Assembly (NCBI GenBank): GCA_049696015.1 | Contig: JBAVTG010000259.1 | Coordinates: 1-6,171 of the forward strand | DNA length: 6,171 bases | Reading direction: 5' to 3' | Origin: JANMEX01 sp049696015 | Lineage (GTDB): Bacteria > Pseudomonadota > Alphaproteobacteria > Rhizobiales > Rhizobiaceae | Part shown: positions 1 to 5,323 of the stretch, one piece after another | How the letters are laid out: every line of letters begins with the position of its first letter | How positions within the stretch are numbered: the stretch's first letter is position 1 | The notes under the pieces: generated by a model | Databases searched by the model: none | Told to the model about the DNA's origin: nothing | Seen by the model: only the letters and a program-made list of their open reading frames with translations | Position numbers and translations under genes: made by a program

Positions 1-215
1 TCAAGATCGGCAAGACGGGTCTTCAGCTGCTTCAATTCCAGACCATCGACATGGTCCGGATAGTTGAGATCAACCGCATTCAGGCCCGGCACCGAGGCAG
101 CACGCGCCAACAGATCCAGCACGCCAACCTTCCGGCCGTCCGCATTTGCGCCGTTTTTGAACGAGTTCAGACGGGCAGCGTAGTGATGCGTTGTCTGTGC
201 GGATTTGACACTCAT
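1..215 (-). CDS. Sugar phosphate isomerase/epimerase-type TIM-barrel protein, N-terminal fragment (3' end outside window)
   Basis: The first 71 codons of a gene that runs off the left edge. The protein begins MSVKSAQTTHHYAARLNSF and continues with a VLDLLARASVPGLNAVDLN stretch followed by YPDH. The 'VPGL.avDLNYPDH' pattern is typical of the first beta strand of xylose isomerase-like TIM barrels, in the sugar phosphate isomerase/epimerase family. These enzymes usually bind a divalent metal and isomerise or epimerise sugars or sugar phosphates in the cytoplasm, but the metal ligands and active site lie outside the window, so the substrate cannot be named. The start is the ATG at 215-213. It is the only good start in frame, with a weak purine-rich site (AGAAAG) 6 nt upstream. 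The gene follows a ribokinase-like gene on the same strand, which fits a carbohydrate catabolic locus, but the 265-bp gap suggests its own promoter. The family is recognised from memory of the motif and rests on a short fragment. Confidence 0.6.
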   Translation of the reverse strand, partial: MSVKSAQTTHHYAARLNSFKNGANADGRKVGVLDLLARAASVPGLNAVDLNYPDHVDGLELKQLKTRLADL

Positions 216-480
216 GGTTTGCTTTCTGGATTTCCATATACTTCACACAATAGTACTTTTTTGTAAAGTGAATTCAGCCCGCCTTCACGCGTTTGTTGAC
301 CTTGAGCTGCCTTTGTCGCTGCCCACAGCATCACAAATTGCCAAATCAATGTGTTTTTACAGGTATTTAGGCGTTACCTTAACTTCAATGCCCAAAAGGC
401 ACTTTACAATTCAAGAAATATTTGTGCACCGCACAATACAAATCGAGCTGGCTTGACGCCGCAATCGTCATACGCGGAGC
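216..480. other. Intergenic region with inverted repeats, between the sugar kinase and the isomerase gene
   Basis: A 265-bp stretch without a credible gene, more A+T-rich than the flanking coding sequence. It should hold the promoter of the isomerase gene and the 3' end of the kinase transcript. Visible elements are a 10-bp sequence TTGTAAAGTG at 261-270 with an exact inverted copy at 400-409, a near-palindrome AATAGTACTTTT at 249-260, and an odd-centred palindrome TTGTGC-ACC-GCACAA at 422-436. No hairpin followed by a run of T is present on the minus strand, so no clear intrinsic terminator is seen for the kinase. A leftward promoter is likely, but I could not pick a convincing -35/-10 pair; TTTACA and TATATG at about 264-269 and 237-242 are spaced too widely at 21 bp. 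Confidence 0.5.
422..436. promoter_or_regulatory. 15-bp palindrome, possible operator or weak terminator stem
   Basis: TTGTGC (422-427) and GCACAA (431-436) are exact inverted repeats around a 3-nt centre. The element lies 44 bp beyond the stop codon of the sugar kinase and about 207 bp upstream of the isomerase start. As RNA it could form a 6-bp stem, but only a mixed ATATTTCTT follows on the minus strand, so it is a poor terminator. A transcription factor site is equally possible. Function is not established. Confidence 0.3.
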
Positions 481-1374
481 TTATGTCTGAGGCCTTGAAA
501 CGTAGGCGGCAGCGGCACGGTTTGCAAATTGGCACGCGTCAATCAATGATGCGCCTGCCGCCAATTGCGCGGCCAAAACGCCGACGAAACAATCACCGGC
601 GCCATGCGTTGATGTGACCGTGACGGGCAGCGCGGCAATCCGGACCGGATCACCTGATGGCACGCCAACGACAAGTCCGCCGCCGCCAAGCGTGATGACA
701 ACCGACCGCCGGCCGCCCGCCAGACACTGCAGCGCAGCAATCGCCGAAGGCTGGTCAATGACCGGCAAGCCGGACATATCATCCGCCTCGACCCGGTTGA
801 CGATGAGCACATCAATGGCATCGAGAAGATCGCTATCAAGCGGCCGGGCCGGCGCAGCGTTAAGCACGACCTTTGCCCCGGCCCGGCGCGCCGCCAAGGC
901 TGCCGCAACATTAACAGCATGTGGCACTTCATTTTGCAGGACGAGCACCTTGGCGCCGCCAAGCCCGCGCCAGATCGGCTCAAGTTGACCGGCCTCAATC
1001 GCAAGATTCGCTCCAGAGACGATCACGGCGCCATAGTCGCCATTGTCTTGCAAGATCGCCACGCTCATGCCCGAACCATGCGCAGCATCGGTGGACACAG
1101 CAGAAACGTCCACGCCGGAGGCTTGCAGGTTTGCCAGCAAGGTCTGGCCGAAATCATCTTTGCCGATTTGGCCGATCATCGCGGTTTTCGCGCCGGCCCG
1201 CGCCGCTTGAACCGCCTGATTGCCCCCCTTGCCGCCGCAGACCTTTTCCCAGGCGCTGCCAACGGCTGTTTCATCCAATTTGGGCAAGGCGGGCGCATGG
1301 ACAACAATATCCAGATGCAAACTGCCGCAAACCACGACATCAAATTGCACATTGAGCCGGGATTGATCATCCAT
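481..1374 (-). CDS. Ribokinase-like PfkB-family sugar kinase
   Basis: A 297-residue cytoplasmic kinase of the PfkB family, expected to phosphorylate a sugar such as ribose using ATP. Visible motifs are VVCGSLHLDIVV near the N-terminus (14-25), the sugar-binding GGKGGNQAVQAAR (47-59), QNE (147-149), NAAPA (172-176), the NxxE motif NRVE (193-196), the nucleotide-site TLGGGG (228-233) and GAGD (258-261), whose Asp261 is the expected catalytic base. The ATG at 1374-1372 was chosen because AAAGG sits 10 nt upstream; an in-frame TTG at 1422 would add 16 residues, but it overlaps a palindrome and has no ribosome binding site. Two oddities: the usual Asp-Thr before GAGD, a cation ligand in E. coli RbsK, reads Ser-Thr-His, and the C-terminus ends soon after AAAAYVSRPQT, about 20 residues short of E. 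coli RbsK. The substrate may therefore not be ribose, so I give no symbol. Confidence 0.88.
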   Translation of the reverse strand: MDDQSRLNVQFDVVVCGSLHLDIVVHAPALPKLDETAVGSAWEKVCGGKGGNQAVQAARAGAKTAMIGQIGKDDFGQTLLANLQASGVDVSAVSTDAAHGSGMSVAILQDNGDYGAVIVSGANLAIEAGQLEPIWRGLGGAKVLVLQNEVPHAVNVAAALAARRAGAKVVLNAAPARPLDSDLLDAIDVLIVNRVEADDMSGLPVIDQPSAIAALQCLAGGRRSVVITLGGGGLVVGVPSGDPVRIAALPVTVTSTHGAGDCFVGVLAAQLAAGASLIDACQFANRAAAAYVSRPQT

Positions 1375-1420
1375 GTCCAAGCCGCCTTTCTTTTGCAAAG
1401 AGAGCCGCACAATGATGCTC

Positions 1421-1436
1421 AATGATCTGGATCATT
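1421..1436. promoter_or_regulatory. Perfect 16-bp palindrome upstream of the sugar kinase, candidate operator
   Basis: AATGATC (1421-1427) and GATCATT (1430-1436) are exact inverted repeats separated by TG. The site lies 47-62 bp upstream of the chosen kinase start and 22 bp beyond the 3' end of tRNA-Thr. The core TGAT-N4-ATCA is the core of FNR/FixK-type boxes (TTGAT-N4-ATCAA), but the outer base on each side is A/T instead of T/A, so it does not fully match. No T-run follows on the minus strand, which argues against an intrinsic terminator for the tRNA. A repressor or CRP/FNR-family site is an inference. Confidence 0.4.
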
Positions 1437-1457
1437 CAATACATCGACAGAAAATGA

Positions 1458-1533
<76 letters not shown>

Positions 1534-1600
1534 AGTGGCGGACGCGTTAGCATAAGGCATTGCACAGGAAAACAGTTTTTCGAAACCGCCCTCGAGAAAT

Positions 1601-1628
1601 TTGCAATGTTCAGCGGTCACACTATAGC
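1601..1628 (+). promoter_or_regulatory. Probable nadK promoter
   Basis: TTGCAA (1601-1606) and TATAGC (1623-1628) are separated by 16 bp and resemble the -35 and -10 elements of a housekeeping sigma factor promoter. Transcription would begin near 1635, leaving a leader of only about 15 nt before the nadK ATG. The -10 lies inside the spacer of an 8-bp inverted repeat, described separately. Assigned by eye only. Confidence 0.4.
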
Positions 1629-1637
1629 TGTGTGACC
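1615..1637. promoter_or_regulatory. 8-bp dyad over the probable nadK -10 region, candidate operator or leader hairpin
   Basis: GGTCACAC (1615-1622) and GTGTGACC (1630-1637) are exact inverted repeats around a 7-nt spacer. The spacer contains TATAGC, the likely -10 of nadK, and the right arm ends 1 nt before the GGAG ribosome binding site at 1639-1642. If transcription begins near 1635 this is a DNA operator centred on the -10. If it begins further upstream the transcript would form an 8-bp stem directly beside the ribosome binding site. Either could control nadK. I know no regulator with this motif. Confidence 0.5.
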
Positions 1638-1649
1638 CGGAGCAACCCA

Positions 1650-2414
1650 ATGCAGCCTGCCCTCGCCTTCATTTCGTCAGACGCGCCTGAAGCCAAGGCC
1701 GCAGCCAGACATCTGGCGGCGCTTTACGGCAACGAAAATCCGCAGGATGCCGCCGTGATCGTGCCGCTTGGCGGCGATGGCTTTATGCTGCAGACGCTGC
1801 ACCGGTTCATGAACTCGGGCAAGACCATCTTCGGCATGAACCGCGGTTCCGTCGGTTTCCTGATGAATGAATACCGCGATGTCGGTCTGCACGAGCGCAT
1901 TGCCGCTGCGATCCCGGAAACCATCCGCCCGCTCGAAATGATCGCGCAGACAGTTGAAGGCAAAACCTACAAGGCCATTGCCATCAACGAAGTGTCGTTC
2001 ATCCGCCAATCCTACCAGGCCGCCAAGCTGCGCATCATCGTCGACGGCAAGGAACGGCTGGACGAGCTGATCTGCGACGGTGTGATGTTGGCAACGCCGG
2101 CGGGTTCGACCGCCTATAACCTGTCGGCGCAAGGCCCCATCCTGCCGCTCGATGCGCCACTGTTGGCGCTGACGCCGGTGAGCGCATTCCGCCCGCGCCG
2201 CTGGCGCGGCGCATTGCTGCCCAATCACGCGGTGGTCGACATCGAAATCCTTGAACATGAAAAGCGCCCTGTCAACGCGGTGGCGGACCACAATGAAGTC
2301 AAATCCGTCCGCCATGTGTCAATCCGCCAGTCGCAAACCCTGACCGTCACGCTGCTGTTTGACGAGAGCCACTCGTGGGACGAGCGGATATTGGCTGAAC
2401 AGTTCCGCTATTAA
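1650..2414 (+). CDS. nadK: NAD kinase
   Basis: A 254-residue cytoplasmic enzyme that phosphorylates NAD at the 2'-hydroxyl of its adenosine ribose to make NADP, feeding biosynthetic and redox reactions. The family signature GGDG is at 41-44 in VPLGGDGFMLQTLHRFM, followed by FGMNRGSVGFLMNE (61-74), NE (113-114) and the conserved segment CDGVMLATPAGSTAYNLSAQ (142-161). TPVSAFRPRRWRGALLPN (175-192) is typical of alphaproteobacterial homologues. The length matches the short forms near 255 residues known from this group. The ATG at 1650 has GGAG with a 7-nt spacing; a longer frame opening at a TTG at 1560 lacks a ribosome binding site and would read through the promoter region. No operon partner is evident: the helicase gene starts 163 bp later with its own candidate promoter. 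Confidence 0.96.
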   Translation: MQPALAFISSDAPEAKAAARHLAALYGNENPQDAAVIVPLGGDGFMLQTLHRFMNSGKTIFGMNRGSVGFLMNEYRDVGLHERIAAAIPETIRPLEMIAQTVEGKTYKAIAINEVSFIRQSYQAAKLRIIVDGKERLDELICDGVMLATPAGSTAYNLSAQGPILPLDAPLLALTPVSAFRPRRWRGALLPNHAVVDIEILEHEKRPVNAVADHNEVKSVRHVSIRQSQTLTVTLLFDESHSWDERILAEQFRY

Positions 2415-2434
2415 CGGCCATTTCGCGGTTTTGA

Positions 2435-2463
2435 TTGACTTTTTGCGCATTGCAGACTAGGGC
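2435..2463 (+). promoter_or_regulatory. Candidate promoter of the helicase gene
   Basis: TTGACT (2435-2440) is a good -35. With a 17-bp spacer the -10 would be TAGGGC (2458-2463), which is a poor match. Transcription would start near 2470, giving a leader of roughly 110 nt before the GTG start. That leader has short stems (GGCGC/GCGCC at 2492-2507 and GGTCT/AGACC at 2517-2532). No clear terminator for nadK is seen between 2415 and the -35. Confidence 0.35.
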
Positions 2464-2577
2464 GTGCGCAACGTCAGCAATCCGCTCGCGCGGCGCATGA
2501 AAGCGCCCAACCTCCCGGTCTGAATTAAGACCCGTCCGGCAGATTTATTGCCCGGCCCAATCGGAACAAATTTCCCT

Positions 2578-4152
2578 GTGACCACATTCGCCGAACTCGG
2601 CCTTTCTCCCAAAGTCCTCGCAGCCGTGACTGAAGCCGGCTACACCGTACCCACCCCCATTCAGGCAGGCGCCATTCCTCATGCCATTGAAGGCAAGGAT
2701 GTCCTTGGCGTCGCCCAGACCGGCACCGGCAAGACAGCGGCTTTCGTGCTGCCGATGATCACCCGCCTTGAGCGCGGCCGTGCCCGGGCCCGCATGCCGC
2801 GCACGCTGATCCTTGAACCGACGCGCGAACTGGCTGCTCAGGTTGAAGAAAATTTCATCAAATACGGCGTCAACAACAAGCTCAGCGTTGCCCTGCTCAT
2901 TGGCGGCGTGTCGTTTGAAGACCAGAACCGCAAGCTTGAGCGCGGCGTTGATGTGCTGATTGCCACGCCCGGCCGCCTGCTCGACCATTTCGAGCGCGGC
3001 AAGCTGCTTCTCACCGGCGTTGAAATCCTCGTCATCGATGAAGCCGACCGCATGCTCGACATGGGCTTCATTCCGGACATCGAGCGCATCTGCAAGATGA
3101 TCCCGTTCAACCGCCAGACACTGTTTTTCTCGGCCACCATGCCGCCGGAAATCACCAAGCTGACCGAACAGTTCCTGCAAGCGCCAGTGCGCGTGGAAGT
3201 GTCGAAAGCGGCGTCAACGGCCAAGACCGTCATACAGCGGCTGGTCAAGGCTGGCTCCAAGGATTGGCAAAAGCGCGCCGCGCTGCGCGATCTGATCGTC
3301 TCCGAACAGGCCGACATCAAGAACGCGATCATCTTCTGCAACCGCAAGGTTGATGTGTCAGAGCTGTTCCGCTCGCTGACCCGGCATGAATTTTCCTGCG
3401 GCGCCCTGCACGGCGACATGGACCAGCGCTCGCGCATGACCATGCTGTCGAATTTCCGCGACGGCAAACTGCAATTGCTCGTCGCCTCCGATGTCGCCGC
3501 GCGCGGCCTCGATATCCCGGATGTTTCACATGTCTTCAACTTCGATGTGCCGATCCACGCAGAGGACTATGTCCACCGCATCGGCCGCACCGGACGCGCA
3601 GGGCGTTCGGGCAAGTCGTTCACACTGGTCGACAAGACCGATGCGAAGTATTTGGCAGCCATCGAAAAGCTGATCAACGAAACCATTGAATGGCATGATG
3701 GCGATCTGTCGACGCTGGTGGTTGACGACAGCGCTGAAGAGGCGCCGCGCCGCGGCCGTGGCGGCAAGGATGACAAGGGCGGACGCGGCAAAGGCCGCGA
3801 GCGCGGCCCGCGCCGCGAGGCAAAGCCCGCAGCTGCCTCCGACCAGGATCATACAGAGCGCAAGCCGCGCAAAACCCGCAGTGTTGCAGCGCCCGTTGCC
3901 GCGGCTGTTGAAGAGCAAAGCGACCAGCCGGAAGTGATTGCCGAAAGCTTCGTGCCAGTGGCAGCCCCTGCCCCGCAGCGCCATGAAGTGCGCCGCAACC
4001 GCGATAATGACAATCGCAATGAAGCGGCGCGCGAAGCTCGACACAGTCTGCCGCCGGAAAAGCGCAACTATCGCGACGACCTCGGCCCTGCCCCTGTCGG
4101 CTTTGGCGATGATATCCCCTCGTTCATGCTGATTGAGACGAAGGCGGGGTGA
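2578..4152 (+). CDS. rhlE: RhlE-type DEAD-box ATP-dependent RNA helicase
   Basis: A 524-residue superfamily 2 RNA helicase that should unwind or remodel RNA duplexes with ATP, for example in ribosome assembly or RNA decay. All core motifs are seen: Phe4 and Gln29 of the Q motif, Walker A AQTGTGKT (46-53), PTRELA (81-86), GG (109-110), TPGR (130-133), DEAD (154-157), SAT (185-187), IIFCNRK (251-257), the motif V region ASDVAARGLDIP (303-314) and HRIGRTGR (333-340). From about 388 a low-complexity, Arg/Gly/Lys-rich tail follows, probably disordered and RNA-binding, ending in an acidic-hydrophobic GDDIPSFML segment (510-518). The GTG at 2578 gives the usual MTTFAELGLS N-terminus, with only a weak GGAA 11 nt upstream; an in-frame TTG at 2548 would add ten residues. 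The RhlE assignment within the DEAD-box family is by overall resemblance. Confidence 0.93.
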   Translation: MTTFAELGLSPKVLAAVTEAGYTVPTPIQAGAIPHAIEGKDVLGVAQTGTGKTAAFVLPMITRLERGRARARMPRTLILEPTRELAAQVEENFIKYGVNNKLSVALLIGGVSFEDQNRKLERGVDVLIATPGRLLDHFERGKLLLTGVEILVIDEADRMLDMGFIPDIERICKMIPFNRQTLFFSATMPPEITKLTEQFLQAPVRVEVSKAASTAKTVIQRLVKAGSKDWQKRAALRDLIVSEQADIKNAIIFCNRKVDVSELFRSLTRHEFSCGALHGDMDQRSRMTMLSNFRDGKLQLLVASDVAARGLDIPDVSHVFNFDVPIHAEDYVHRIGRTGRAGRSGKSFTLVDKTDAKYLAAIEKLINETIEWHDGDLSTLVVDDSAEEAPRRGRGGKDDKGGRGKGRERGPRREAKPAAASDQDHTERKPRKTRSVAAPVAAAVEEQSDQPEVIAESFVPVAAPAPQRHEVRRNRDNDNRNEAAREARHSLPPEKRNYRDDLGPAPVGFGDDIPSFMLIETKAG

Positions 4153-4154
4153 AG

Positions 4155-4472
4155 CTACCTCTTAGCGCGCTTCCCTGCCTCCATCGCCAGGCCTACCCAT
4201 TTGGCCATTTCGTCGGGATCGTCGAACGCGTCGTCGGGAATTGTCCAATAGGGCATCGACACTGATTTGCCCTTGCCGTCATAAGTCCATCGCCGCGCAC
4301 CCGCCGCAGAAAACTGTGTGGCGCTCAAAGCGTCAGCTTTCAGGAATATTTCGCTGTCAGTCTCAATAGCGACAATGATACCTTGGACATAAATGCCCTT
4401 GCCGCCGAACATTCGTTTGATGGTAATAGGCCCGACCGACTGAAACATCTCCTCAATCGCGGCGTTGTCCAT
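4155..4472 (-). CDS. TfoX/Sxy N-terminal-domain protein
   Basis: A 105-residue protein matching the N-terminal domain of TfoX/Sxy, recognised from the 'ikrMFGGkGiYv.G' segment (ITIKRMFGGKGIYVQG, about 17-32), followed by IFLKAD and SMPYWTIPDDAFDDPDEMAKW. It lacks the C-terminal TfoX domain of the roughly 209-residue E. coli Sxy competence regulator, as is common for stand-alone copies in alphaproteobacteria. Its function is unknown; a role in competence cannot be assumed. It starts with ATG 5 bp after the sufA stop, with GGA 8 nt upstream inside the end of sufA, so translational coupling and co-transcription with the suf genes are likely. Its stop codon is 2 bp from that of the helicase gene, which converges on it. 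Confidence 0.85.
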   Translation of the reverse strand: MDNAAIEEMFQSVGPITIKRMFGGKGIYVQGIIVAIETDSEIFLKADALSATQFSAAGARRWTYDGKGKSVSMPYWTIPDDAFDDPDEMAKWVGLAMEAGKRAKR

Positions 4473-4477
4473 AAGTG

Positions 4478-4840
4478 TTATCCGAGCGCGGAGGCAGGAG
4501 CTGCGGTGATTTCAACGCTCTCGCCGCAACCGCAGGCGGATGTCTGGTTTGGGTTGTTGAAGGTGAAGCCGGTGCGCAGTGTGGTTTGTTCGAAATCCAT
4601 TTGAGTGCCCAGAAGATAGAGCACGGCTTCCGGCGCAACGAACACTTTGGCACCCTCATGCTCGATCATGTCCTCGCGCGGTTTGGCTTCACCGGCCAGC
4701 TCAATGGCATATTCCATGCCGGCGCAGCCGCCCTTTTTGACACCCACCCGCACGCCAAGCGCGTCCGGATTGGCAGACATGATATCGCGCACGCGGCCAG
4801 CGGCGGCATCAGTCATGGTCATGACGGCAAAACGGCCCAT
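4478..4840 (-). CDS. sufA: A-type iron-sulfur carrier protein (SufA/IscA/HesB family)
   Basis: A 120-residue A-type carrier that accepts iron-sulfur clusters from the SUF scaffold and delivers them to target proteins in the cytoplasm. The three family cysteines are present: Cys39 in KKGGCAGMEY, and Cys103 and Cys105 in the C-terminal SACGCGES motif. FNNPN (94-98) is also a family hallmark. The ATG at 4840-4838 has a strong AGGAG site 8 nt upstream. It follows the DUF59 gene after an 87-bp gap that contains two small hairpins, and is followed within 5 bp by the TfoX-domain gene. Called sufA instead of iscA because the neighbouring cysteine desulfurase is SufS-type and the DUF59 gene is SUF-associated. 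Confidence 0.93.
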   Translation of the reverse strand: MGRFAVMTMTDAAAGRVRDIMSANPDALGVRVGVKKGGCAGMEYAIELAGEAKPREDMIEHEGAKVFVAPEAVLYLLGTQMDFEQTTLRTGFTFNNPNQTSACGCGESVEITAAPASALG

Positions 4841-4927
4841 TGAATTGTCTCCTCATCACCCGGGTTCAAGGCCCGGAGACTCTGATTGTCACCTTAAAAT
4901 GGTGAAGAAATACGCCATTCGCAAGGC
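4841..4927. other. Gap between the sufT-like gene and sufA with two small hairpins
   Basis: Two inverted repeats occupy this 87-bp gap: CCGGG/CCCGG at 4860-4864 and 4872-4876, and TCACC/GGTGA at 4889-4893 and 4901-4905, each with a 7-nt loop. Neither is followed by a run of T on the minus strand, so they do not look like terminators. They could stabilise or process the suf mRNA, or act as an operator for an internal promoter. A weak TTGCGA with a CATTTT 17 bp later on the minus strand is the only promoter-like pair I see, and it is not convincing. Confidence 0.3.
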
Positions 4928-5311
4928 CTAATACCAGCCAACGGCAACCTGCGCCTCTTCGGACATGCGCGCCGCCGTCCAAGGCGGATCAAATGTCATT
5001 TTGACCTCAACGCCTGACACGCCTTCCACGGAACTGACGGCGTTTTCCACCCAGCCCGGCATTTCACCGGCCACCGGACAGCCGGGCGCAGTCAGCGTCA
5101 TGTCGATCTTGACCGAGCGGTCATCTTCGATGTCGATCTTGTAGATCAGGCCGAGTTCATAGATGTCGGCCGGGATTTCCGGATCATAGACGGTTTTCAA
5201 CGCAGAAATGATATCGTCCGTCAGCCGCGCCAGCTCATCGGCGGGAATGTTGGAGGCCGCCACGATGGCATCTTCAGCCCGCTCTTCCACTGTCAAATCA
5301 TCCTGAGCCAT
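4928..5311 (-). CDS. sufT: MIP18/DUF59 family iron-sulfur maturation protein (SufT-like)
   Basis: A 127-residue protein of the MIP18 (DUF59) family. These proteins help mature iron-sulfur proteins, and a DUF59 gene often sits in SUF operons, where it is called sufT. Visible motifs, counted from the chosen start, are VYDPEIPADIYELGLIY (41-57), LTAPGCPVA (73-81) with the conserved Cys78, and FDPPW (107-111). The N-terminal 30 residues are acidic and less conserved. The ATG at 5311 was chosen because AAGGA, which overlaps the sufS stop codon (TAAGGA), lies 9 nt upstream; an ATG at 5320, which adds MNA, directly abuts that site. It lies 12 bp after sufS, which points to co-transcription and possible translational coupling. 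Confidence 0.9.
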   Translation of the reverse strand: MAQDDLTVEERAEDAIVAASNIPADELARLTDDIISALKTVYDPEIPADIYELGLIYKIDIEDDRSVKIDMTLTAPGCPVAGEMPGWVENAVSSVEGVSGVEVKMTFDPPWTAARMSEEAQVAVGWY

Positions 5312-5323
5312 AGCATTCATTCC

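Noticed and set aside
205..456. Possible small protein in the gap 216-480
   Set aside because: The frames there lack a ribosome binding site and family motifs, and the composition looks intergenic.
1375..1422. TTG start at 1422 for the sugar kinase, adding 16 residues
   Set aside because: It has no ribosome binding site and falls within the palindrome at 1421-1436, while the ATG at 1374 has AAAGG at a suitable distance.
919..1425. Long open frames on the plus strand opposite the sugar kinase (up to 168 codons)
   Set aside because: They are antisense to a clear PfkB kinase, have no recognisable domain or ribosome binding site, and are expected shadows in G+C-rich coding DNA.
1677..2315. 212-codon minus-strand frame opposite nadK
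   Set aside because: It is antisense to nadK, its translation is low-complexity His/Arg/Asp-rich sequence with no family motif, and it is a codon-bias shadow.
2545..3180. 211-codon minus-strand frame opposite the helicase
   Set aside because: It overlaps a helicase with every core motif intact and has no motif of its own.
4859..4876. GGGTTCAAG resembling a tRNA T arm
   Set aside because: No cloverleaf can be built around it; it is only the loop side of a small hairpin.
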